Below are positions 1 to 5,793 of a stretch of 6,630 nucleotides of DNA, piece by piece. This stretch comes from Chitinophagales bacterium (GTDB lineage: Bacteria; Bacteroidota; Bacteroidia; Chitinophagales; UBA10324). The DNA is taken from NCBI GenBank assembly GCA_026786335.1, contig JAJAYG010000022.1, positions 1 through 6,630 of the forward strand, in the 5' to 3' direction. The notes beneath the pieces were generated by a model, which was not told the DNA's origin, did no database searches, and saw only the letters and a list, made by a program, of their open reading frames with translations. The stretch's first letter is position 1; every line of letters begins with the position of its first letter. Both the position numbers and the translations under genes were made by a program.

Positions 1-580
1 GAAATATCCTGCTCCGGCTAAATGGTTTAAAGAAAGGAGTGAGGAAGAAAAAGGAAAATGGCTGCAAACAAACCACGAGCAAAATGTTCAGCCAGTTGGT
101 GGTGCCGGCATCAAATATTGCAATGGGTATTTTTTTTTCAGCTGCATCTTTTAAAATTGCTTTTGCCTGCTGTGGTTTAAAATGATGGAAGGCAGAAAAC
201 ATTACACGTACTCCTTTATACTTTTCATTTGCATCAAGAGCATTTACTGATTCGGGAATAAAATTAATTGCCCCTTTCGATTCTTCATGCAGCGATTCAT
301 ATGTTTTGATATTAGGATAGAGATCTGAAAGAAATATTTTTGGATGACAGTCTAATTCCTTCAAGTAGCTTTTCATTTTAATAACTCCACCGCCTGCACC
401 TGCACACAACTCAATAATTTGATTGCTGCCTGTTTCATTTAATAAATCTTTGATAAGTGGCGCAGCAGGTTTATAAAAATGCATCCACGAAATCATGTGG
501 CGCAAATAATCCATCATTCCCTGCCTTACTACATGAGGGAACCACTTTTGATCTTCGAATTCAAATAGATGTAATCGCAT
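1..580 (-). CDS. Class I SAM-dependent methyltransferase, 3' end cut by window edge
   Basis: The start is ATG at 580-578, with 193 codons visible and no stop before the left edge, so the C-terminus is missing. An in-frame TAA lies 15 nt upstream (596-598) with no other start between, which fixes this start. No Shine-Dalgarno sequence is visible; the upstream bases are A-rich. Residues 55-65 (IIELCAGAGGG) are the glycine-rich SAM-binding motif I, and D86 in LSDLYPN fits the acidic residue that binds the SAM ribose. Residues 126-134 (VMFSAFHHF) resemble the post-motif strand and loop. After about residue 163 the chain turns strongly hydrophobic (LNILLVVCLQPFSFFFLTPF), followed by a basic FKPFSRSR stretch, as in a family of poorly characterised methyltransferases with a membrane-associating tail. 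The substrate is unknown. It lies 112 bp downstream of the cyclase gene on the same strand and may be read with it. The fold is confident; the specific role is not. Confidence 0.85.
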   Translation of the reverse strand, partial: MRLHLFEFEDQKWFPHVVRQGMMDYLRHMISWMHFYKPAAPLIKDLLNETGSNQIIELCAGAGGGVIKMKSYLKELDCHPKIFLSDLYPNIKTYESLHEESKGAINFIPESVNALDANEKYKGVRVMFSAFHHFKPQQAKAILKDAAEKKIPIAIFDAGTTNWLNILLVVCLQPFSFFFLTPFFKPFSRSRIF

Positions 581-620
581 TTTTTGAAATAAGAATTAAG
601 ACGTAAAAAAATAAAATTTG

Positions 621-697
621 ACTCACAGCGTAATATGTAATACTAACAAATGCGTACTAAGTTCAAAGGACTAATTACTAATGACTCACTACTTAAT
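621..697. repeat. Degenerate 7-bp periodic repeat (about 11 heptads)
   Basis: Read in steps of seven from 621, the plus strand gives ACTCACA, GCGTAAT, ATGTAAT, ACTAACA, AATGCGT, ACTAAGT, TCAAAGG, ACTAATT, ACTAATG, ACTCACT and ACTTAAT. Seven of the eleven units begin with ACT, and exact ACTAA recurs at 642, 656, 670 and 677, always in the same 7-nt phase. On the transcribed (minus) strand the units end in AGT, most often TTAGT. The octamer TGACTCAC occurs at both ends of the array (619-626 and 682-689). The array fills most of the gap between the cyclase and methyltransferase genes, and its last unit overlaps the cyclase stop codon (693-695). Heptameric intergenic repeats are known from other bacteria, notably the STRR repeats of cyanobacteria. 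Function is unknown. Confidence 0.6.
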
Positions 698-1769
698 TCT
701 TTTCAACTGAATAAATTACTGTTGCTTCTACCTTTCCTTTCAAATCAACTTCACCAATTTTATTTATCATGAATTCACGTGATGACGGAAGTATATTTTT
801 AATTGCCTCTGAAATCAAAAGTTTTTTTTTATACTTATTACATTCACCCTGTATGCGAGCACCTGTGTTGAGCACATCACCATGATAGGCGATCTCTTTT
901 TTTATGTCGCCTACTTCGGCAACCATCACCAATCCGCAATTTATGCCTGCTTTAAACTGAGGAATAAAACCATATTTACCGGCATAATAAATTGATCTTG
1001 ATTGCAGGTAATCATCAAATGCAAAAAATATTTTTATACAATTTTGGTTTTGAATTCCTTTTCTAATTCTCCAGGTGAGCACTGCTTCATCACCAACATA
1101 TTGATAGATATCTGCTCTGTATTTTTCAACCATGCTGCCTAAATCGTAAAAGCAATCCTGAATAAGTTCGCTGAATTTTATGTGCCCGATCTTTTCGGCG
1201 TAGGTAGTTGATGAATGAAGATCTATGAACATAAAGATGCGATCTTCCTGCCTCGGCTTGTAGTATTTTCCAAAGATAAAAGGGATTAATACCCCGGGGC
1301 CAAACTTGATATTTACCTGCTTGATGAAACTTACTAAAAATGAAATCACCAAAGCATAAATCAGCATTGAAAAGAAAAATCCTTCTTGAAAAAATTCTGT
1401 AAGATGATTAGCTGTTTTATTAAAACCCGACTGATCAATAACTAAATCTGTTATAACAAGAATAGAAGTAAGCACTGCAATAATTGCAGTTATGTAAATT
1501 ATACCTTTAGTTAAAACTAAAAAACTGAACGAACGTTTACGTTTTGATTTATGAATAAGATAGCTGTCGATTAACCCAAGTATGATTCCGATTACGATGC
1601 CGGCAATAGTTGCCTGTGTAAATGCAACCTGGTATCTGATCTTTTCTATTACCTCAATGCTGTCAAATTCTTCAAGCCCTACAATTCGTGCTACCATATA
1701 CAAGTTGGTTGCAAGTGACCAACAGAAGATTTGATAGAGAAGCGCGTGCCTTAGTTTGCGTGTTTTCAC
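693..1769 (-). CDS. Membrane-anchored class III adenylate/guanylate cyclase
   Basis: This 358-residue protein starts at GTG (1767-1769). The in-frame stop TGA is only six codons upstream with no ATG between, and this start retains the first hydrophobic segment. Four membrane segments are visible at about residues 9-30, 50-72, 83-111 and 131-150, joined by short loops, so the N-terminal half is a small membrane module with no recognisable sensor domain. Residues 176-355 are a class III cyclase catalytic domain expected to face the cytoplasm and work as a dimer. D183 (FIDLHSST) and D227 (QYVGDEAV) match the two metal-binding aspartates. N301 and R305 in GDVLNTGARIQ match the transition-state asparagine and arginine. 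The residues aligned with the adenine-selecting Lys and Asp/Thr appear to be Q224 and A294, so cAMP versus cGMP cannot be assigned from the sequence. It is divergent from the secreted-protein gene and precedes the methyltransferase. Confidence in the cyclase family is high; the stimulus is unknown. Confidence 0.92.
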   Translation of the reverse strand: MKTRKLRHALLYQIFCWSLATNLYMVARIVGLEEFDSIEVIEKIRYQVAFTQATIAGIVIGIILGLIDSYLIHKSKRKRSFSFLVLTKGIIYITAIIAVLTSILVITDLVIDQSGFNKTANHLTEFFQEGFFFSMLIYALVISFLVSFIKQVNIKFGPGVLIPFIFGKYYKPRQEDRIFMFIDLHSSTTYAEKIGHIKFSELIQDCFYDLGSMVEKYRADIYQYVGDEAVLTWRIRKGIQNQNCIKIFFAFDDYLQSRSIYYAGKYGFIPQFKAGINCGLVMVAEVGDIKKEIAYHGDVLNTGARIQGECNKYKKKLLISEAIKNILPSSREFMINKIGEVDLKGKVEATVIYSVEKN

Positions 1770-1785
1770 ATTCTTATATTCGCAT

Positions 1786-1793
1786 CAAAATTA
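1786..1793 (-). promoter_or_regulatory. Candidate Bacteroidota -7 box for the cyclase gene
   Basis: On the minus strand the sequence TAATTTTG fits the Bacteroidota TAnnTTTG consensus exactly. It lies 16 bp upstream of the GTG start, which implies a very short leader. No good TTG/TTTG -33 element sits at the usual 17-23 bp spacing; the nearest TTG (minus strand 1809-1807) is about 13 bp away. The match is short and A+T-rich, so chance is possible. Confidence 0.4.
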
Positions 1794-1814
1794 ATAATCA
1801 GCAAATCAATTTTG
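1786..1814. repeat. 7-bp inverted repeat overlapping the minus-strand -7 box
   Basis: CAAAATT (1786-1792) is mirrored by AATTTTG (1808-1814) with a 15-bp spacer. The left arm covers seven of the eight bases of the candidate minus-strand promoter box, a position where a bound dimeric regulator would block transcription of the cyclase gene. The arms are A+T-rich and short, so the operator reading is only a possibility. Confidence 0.3.
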
Positions 1815-1824
1815 TTTTTCTTTA

Positions 1825-1858
1825 TTTCAATTTACAAAACATACCACATAAGTTGAAA
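1825..1858. repeat. 10-bp near-perfect inverted repeat between divergent genes
   Basis: TTTCAATTTA (1825-1834) is complementary to TAAGTTGAAA (1849-1858) at nine of ten positions, the exception being a T opposite G that would still pair as a wobble in RNA. The spacer is 14 bp. It lies midway between the two divergent starts with no following T-tract, so it does not look like a terminator. It could be an operator shared by both promoters or a chance palindrome in A+T-rich DNA. Confidence 0.4.
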
Positions 1859-1897
1859 AATGCTTCGTGCATCTTCACAAAAATGAATTGACTTACT

Positions 1898-1905
1898 TAT
1901 CTTTG
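1898..1905 (+). promoter_or_regulatory. Candidate Bacteroidota -7 box for the secreted-protein gene
   Basis: TATCTTTG matches the TAnnTTTG consensus exactly and lies 11 bp upstream of the ATG at 1917. Transcription would begin only a few bases before the start codon, giving an almost leaderless message. No clear TTG/TTTG -33 element is present at 17-23 bp upstream; TTG at 1888-1890 is too close. The exact match makes it a reasonable candidate, and the missing -33 keeps confidence moderate. Confidence 0.45.
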
Positions 1906-1916
1906 AAATCTTATTT

Positions 1917-3479
1917 ATGAAAGCAAGAATCTTATTTCTGTTCATTTTCTCTTTTAAATTTCCATTTGCATTTGCTCAATGTCCGATGGGCTTAGCCCCG
2001 GGACCTAACATGATTGTGAATGGAGATTTTGAAGCAGGTAATGTAGATTTTACCAGTGAATATGGTTATTGTAATACAGCTTTATGCTTAAATCCTGAAG
2101 GAAGCTATAGTGTAGGAACCGATGCATCTTTTTATCATGCAGGATGGACGGGCAAAGACCATACAACAGGCACAGGGAATTTTTTAGTTGCAAATGGTGC
2201 AGCAACTTCCGGAAAAAAAGTGTGGTGTCAAACTTTAAATATTGAACCTAATACCTTTTACGACATCAGCTATTGGCTCACTTCTGTTTATGCAGGAAGC
2301 CCTGCTACATTACAATTATATGTTGGCGGTTTCCCATTCTTTTCTCCTAATCCTGCGCCTGATAATCCAAATGTGTGGAGTGAGTACACTAATACTTTTC
2401 AATCGGGTTTACTGGGTGTTTCAGAAGTTTGCTTCGTTAACACAAATGTGACCGATGGAGGAAATGATTTTGGAATTGATGATTTGAAGATAACCAAATG
2501 TGAATGTGATCTCACTATTAATGCGGGCCCCGATAAAAGTATTTGTTTCGGTGATTCAGTTCAATTGGATGGATCAGGTTCTATTGCCTATACATGGAGC
2601 CCGCAAGCGGGATTAAGTTGTTTTATGTGTGAAGACCCAATTGCATATCCAAATGAAACAACTACCTATTACGTTTCTGTTAACGGCCCAAGCGGTTGCG
2701 TTGGATTGGATTCAATGGTGCTCACTGTCTTTCAAAAAATTGATTTGCATGCGGCACCCGATACAAGTATTTGCTCAGGAACTTCGGTTCAAATTTCTTC
2801 CGATGGTGCAGTAACCTATTCATGGTCACCAGCAACAGGATTGAGTAACCCGAATATTTCTAACCCTATTTCATTTCCTACGCAAACAACAACCTACTTC
2901 TTAAATGCTGTAGATGAGCATGGTTGTGATCAAAATGATTCTTTGATAATTGAAGTGTTTTCCAATGCAAATTCTATCAAAGCGTCACCTAAAGATACGC
3001 TGGTATGCATAGGCAAATCTGTACAGTTGAATGGGGAAGGAGCAGCAATGTATAGTTGGACACCATTAACAGAATTAAATTGTTTTGATTGTGAAGATCC
3101 TGTATCAACCTCAAAGTCTTCTATCACTTATTATGTTACCGGAGTTGATAGCAATGGTTGCAATGCGGGAACTGATAGTGTTTCTATTGAAGTAAATACT
3201 GATTGTTCTTATCTCGTTATTCCATTGGCATTCTCACCTAACAATGATGGTAGAAATGATTCCTTTCATGCGATAAATAAAAACGTTGCAACATTTGAAC
3301 TTCAGCTTTACAACCGCTGGGGGCAACTTGTTTTTTCATCCAATAATGTAGCTACAATCTGGAATGGAAAGTTCAATGGTGCCGATCAGCCTGTGGGAGT
3401 TTATGTATGGCATTTGAAAGCAAGTTTAACCGACGGAACTCTAATTGAACGCAACGGAAATGTTACGTTGGTGAGATAA
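1917..3479 (+). CDS. Secreted multidomain protein with type B T9SS (gliding-motility type) C-terminal sorting domain
   Basis: This 520-residue protein has a signal peptide with a hydrophobic core (ILFLFIFSFKFPFAFA) and a likely cut after A20, before QC. Residues 28-195 look like a galactose-binding-like or carbohydrate-binding beta-sandwich: NMIVNGDFEAGN at the start, GWTGKDHTTGTGNF in the middle, GNDFGIDDLKI at the end. Three Ig/PKD-like repeats follow at about 199-272, 276-348 and 353-427. Residues 431-520 are a CHU_C/gliding-motility C-terminal domain, with AFSPNNDGRND, LYNRWGQLVF, WNGKFNG, PVGVYVW and the terminal GNVTLVR. Such domains direct export through the type IX system after Sec passage, usually to the cell surface. 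No catalytic site is visible, so an adhesive or structural role is inferred; ligand binding by the N-terminal domain is possible. The ATG at 1917 is chosen because it begins the signal peptide. It lies 77 bp upstream of the flippase gene on the same strand. Confidence 0.93.
   Translation: MKARILFLFIFSFKFPFAFAQCPMGLAPGPNMIVNGDFEAGNVDFTSEYGYCNTALCLNPEGSYSVGTDASFYHAGWTGKDHTTGTGNFLVANGAATSGKKVWCQTLNIEPNTFYDISYWLTSVYAGSPATLQLYVGGFPFFSPNPAPDNPNVWSEYTNTFQSGLLGVSEVCFVNTNVTDGGNDFGIDDLKITKCECDLTINAGPDKSICFGDSVQLDGSGSIAYTWSPQAGLSCFMCEDPIAYPNETTTYYVSVNGPSGCVGLDSMVLTVFQKIDLHAAPDTSICSGTSVQISSDGAVTYSWSPATGLSNPNISNPISFPTQTTTYFLNAVDEHGCDQNDSLIIEVFSNANSIKASPKDTLVCIGKSVQLNGEGAAMYSWTPLTELNCFDCEDPVSTSKSSITYYVTGVDSNGCNAGTDSVSIEVNTDCSYLVIPLAFSPNNDGRNDSFHAINKNVATFELQLYNRWGQLVFSSNNVATIWNGKFNGADQPVGVYVWHLKASLTDGTLIERNGNVTLVR
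2514..3197 (+). repeat. Three tandem Ig/PKD-like protein repeats within the T9SS substrate gene
   Basis: The units cover about 2514-2732, 2742-2960 and 2973-3197, each around 73-75 codons. Shared pattern: a cysteine near the start (SIC or LVC), SVQ, then W(S/T)P, (T/I)TYY or TTYF, and a second cysteine in GC. The first and second cysteines are exactly 51 residues apart in every unit (C210-C261, C286-C337, C364-C415), suggesting one conserved disulfide per module. Units 1 and 3 also carry a CxxCEDP loop (C235/C238, C389/C392) that unit 2 lacks. The repeats are diverged at DNA level, so they are not recent duplications. Confidence 0.8.
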
Positions 3480-3556
3480 TTTTTTTTCAGTCCCGTTGTT
3501 AAGTAATCAATAGATAAGATGAATCGGTTTTAAAAATATTGCCAGCAAAACTGAAA

Positions 3557-4885
3557 ATGATTTCTTCTCATTCACTTTACACAAAAGTTACCGGCCAGCT
3601 TAAAACCGGGCATGCGCGCGATCTTATTATTATTTTTTCCATTCAGGGATTTGCTTTACTCACTTCACTGGGCATAAGTTTAATTGTTACCAATCTGCTG
3701 GGCGCAGCAGCTTATGGCGCCTATAGTTTTGGATTTTCTGCAGTTAATCTTCTGGCTGTTTTCTGTTGCATGGGATATGAACAGTTAGCATTAAAAGAAA
3801 TACCGGCATTAAGAACTCAAGGGAAAACAAATTTTATCCGCGGATATTTTTTGTATTCACTTAGAAATGTTGCAATTGTTTCTGTGCTTGTATCACTGTT
3901 GCTGTTTGGCTTTTCATATTTATTTCAAAAACCATCTGATGAATTATTACGCTGCGGATTGTGGATAGCAATTCCGGTTTTGCCTCTGATCGCATTGGTG
4001 AATCTTCGCTTGTCATGGTTAAGAAGTTTTCATTTCAATGCACTCAGTCAAATACCTGATAAAGTAATTCGCCCTGCATTCTTTCTGGTAACATTACTCA
4101 TCTGTTATTTTTTATGGAAGGAAGAAATGAATGTGACCATAATAATTCTTCTTAGCGGAGTAAGTATTGTTGTTGCTTTTATTGTCTCAAAATTGTTGGT
4201 TGCAAATAAGATTGGAAATATAGTTGCCGGAATTCCACCTGCATACGATAAATTGAAATGGACTAAAGTTGCCTTCTCACTTTTGCTTGTGAACGGAATG
4301 TATTGCTACCTCAGTCAGATTCAGATTCTGGCATTGGGAAGTTTGAAAGGTGCAAAAGAAACAGGAGTGTTCGCGATCGCATCGCGTTTAGCTGATCTCG
4401 AAGGATACATGCTTTTTGCAATGAACGTTGTGCTTGCGCCAATGATCTCTAAATTATTTGCGGAAAACAAAATTCAGGAATTACAAAAACTAATCACCAG
4501 CAGTTTAAGAATTGGTTTCATCTTTTCATTACCAATTATTATTTGCTTCTTAATATTCCCATCATTTTTTCTTGGTCTTTTTGGTGATGAATTTGGTGAA
4601 GGAAAATTTGCACTCATACTGCTAACGCTTTCACAAGTTGTAAACTTTGCCACCGGTTCGGTTGGTTATTTGTTAACGATGACAGGCCATCAATCAACAG
4701 CAATTCTGTTATTGATCATTGCCTCACTGCTTACAACTTTAATGTGCATTCTGCTAATTCCTGCACTTGGTGTAAATGGTGCCGCCATTTCGGCCGCAGT
4801 AAATAATGTTGTTTTAAATGTGCTGATGGCGATTGCAGTAAAAAGGAAAATCGGAATCAATGCAACGCTTTTAAATTTTACATGA
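3557..4885 (+). CDS. Wzx-type polysaccharide flippase (MOP superfamily)
   Basis: This is a polytopic inner-membrane protein of 442 residues from the ATG at 3557, with about twelve hydrophobic segments, the usual layout for oligosaccharide flippases (Polysacc_synt family). Characteristic features are an N-terminal helix leading into TNLLGAAAYGAYSFGF (about residues 45-60), FGDEFGEGKFALILL (about 342-356) before segment 10, and PALGVNGAAISAAVNN (about 402-417) in segment 12. Proteins of this type move undecaprenyl-linked glycan units across the cytoplasmic membrane for O-antigen, capsule or exopolysaccharide assembly. An in-frame TTG at 3539 would add six residues (MPAKLK) and is the alternative start; I prefer the ATG because neither has a ribosome binding site and the extra residues add no domain. 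The stop overlaps the sulfotransferase start, indicating coupled translation. The transported glycan cannot be named. Confidence 0.9.
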   Translation: MISSHSLYTKVTGQLKTGHARDLIIIFSIQGFALLTSLGISLIVTNLLGAAAYGAYSFGFSAVNLLAVFCCMGYEQLALKEIPALRTQGKTNFIRGYFLYSLRNVAIVSVLVSLLLFGFSYLFQKPSDELLRCGLWIAIPVLPLIALVNLRLSWLRSFHFNALSQIPDKVIRPAFFLVTLLICYFLWKEEMNVTIIILLSGVSIVVAFIVSKLLVANKIGNIVAGIPPAYDKLKWTKVAFSLLLVNGMYCYLSQIQILALGSLKGAKETGVFAIASRLADLEGYMLFAMNVVLAPMISKLFAENKIQELQKLITSSLRIGFIFSLPIIICFLIFPSFFLGLFGDEFGEGKFALILLTLSQVVNFATGSVGYLLTMTGHQSTAILLLIIASLLTTLMCILLIPALGVNGAAISAAVNNVVLNVLMAIAVKRKIGINATLLNFT

Positions 4886-5793
4886 TGGCGATTGCAAAAC
4901 CAAATTTTTTTGTGGTGGGTGCACCTAAGAGCGGAACTACTTCTTTATATATTTATTTAAGCCAGCATCCGCAGGTTTTTCTTCCCAGAAAAAAAGAACT
5001 CAATTATTTCTGTTTCGATCTGCATTTTAATTATCCGCTGTTGAGTTACCAGCAGTTCATGAGTTATTATGAAGAGGTGAAAAATGAAACAGCAATTGGT
5101 GAAATTTCTGTATGGAACTTATTCTCAAAAGATGCTGCACAGAAAATATTTGACTTTAATCCCGAATCAAAAATTATTATCATGCTTCGCAATCCTGTTG
5201 AGATGATGTATGTGTTGCATAGCAATCATCTTTACAGTGGCAATGAAAACATTAATGATTTTGGAGAAGCGTTAAACGAAGAGGAAATCAGGAAAAGAGG
5301 TGAACTGATTCCGAATAATATCCGATGTCCTTATGAGGGATTACAATACAGAGAGGTAGCTAAATATTCAAAACAAGTTCTTCAATATTTTAAAATATTC
5401 GGGAGAGAAAATGTGAAAGTGATTTTGTTTGATGATTTTATTGGAGAAACTGAAAGAAGTTTCAAAGAAATTCTGCTATTTTTAAAAGTGGATGAGAACT
5501 TCCTTCCCGAATTAAAACCTTACAACGTTAGCAAAACAACCAGAAGTAAGTTCTTAAAGCAACTCATTACCAATCCGCCTTCGTTCATTAAACGAATCGG
5601 GAAAATATTTTTCCCTCATCAAACAAAACGGAGAGACTGGTTGATGATAAAGTTGTGGAAACTAAATTCAAAAAAGTTAGAACGAAGAAAGATGGATGAA
5701 AGATTAAGAGAAAAACTCATTTTAGAATTTACACCTGAGATCAACGAATTACAAAAAGTGATTGAGAAAGATTTATCTCATTGGCTTTTGTGA
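4882..5793 (+). CDS. PAPS-dependent sulfotransferase
   Basis: This 303-residue protein is of usual length for the family. Residues 8-22 (NFFVVGAPKSGTTSL) form the 5'-phosphosulfate-binding loop, with K16 as the expected catalytic lysine and T19/T20 contacting PAPS. K38-E39 in PRKKELNYF and E74 in AIGEISVWNL match the acceptor/catalytic region. Residues 98-107 (IIIMLRNPVE) are the 3'-phosphate-binding strand with R103. The position that usually carries the second contact, a serine eight residues after that arginine, appears to be V111 here. The C-terminal third is rich in basic residues and has no membrane segment, so it should be cytoplasmic. The start shares ATGA with the flippase stop; a second ATG follows directly at 4885. 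This coupling and the neighbouring glycosyltransferase suggest sulfation of a surface polysaccharide or its lipid-linked precursor. The acceptor is unknown. Its 3' end overlaps the opposing glycosyltransferase gene by 16 bp. Confidence 0.9.
   Translation: MMAIAKPNFFVVGAPKSGTTSLYIYLSQHPQVFLPRKKELNYFCFDLHFNYPLLSYQQFMSYYEEVKNETAIGEISVWNLFSKDAAQKIFDFNPESKIIIMLRNPVEMMYVLHSNHLYSGNENINDFGEALNEEEIRKRGELIPNNIRCPYEGLQYREVAKYSKQVLQYFKIFGRENVKVILFDDFIGETERSFKEILLFLKVDENFLPELKPYNVSKTTRSKFLKQLITNPPSFIKRIGKIFFPHQTKRRDWLMIKLWKLNSKKLERRKMDERLREKLILEFTPEINELQKVIEKDLSHWLL

Noticed and set aside
130..138. Nine-base A runs on the coding strand of the methyltransferase (130-138) and cyclase (822-830) as possible slippage or phase-variation sites
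   Set aside because: Both are lysine codons in an intact frame within A+T-rich DNA; such runs are expected by chance and nothing indicates variation.
1688..1891. Plus-strand open frame of 67 codons across the cyclase start and intergenic region
   Set aside because: It is antisense to the cyclase N-terminus, has no recognisable motif and no plausible start context; it also covers the candidate control region.
2242..2451. Short plus-strand open frames inside the T9SS gene (also 2629-2814)
   Set aside because: They lie in another frame of a well-supported coding sequence and their composition is that of a shadow frame.
2930..3127. Minus-strand open frame of 65 codons
   Set aside because: It is fully antisense to the third Ig-like repeat and shows no domain or start signal.
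3452..3487. Hairpin CAACG/CGTTG (3452-3456 and 3466-3470) followed by T8 at 3480-3487, as a possible terminator of the T9SS gene
   Set aside because: The stem is only 5 bp and the T-run starts nine bases after it, so it does not fit an intrinsic terminator.
3480..3556. Search of the T9SS-flippase gap for a promoter
   Set aside because: No TAnnTTTG box with a spaced TTG was seen, so I report neither a promoter nor proof of co-transcription.
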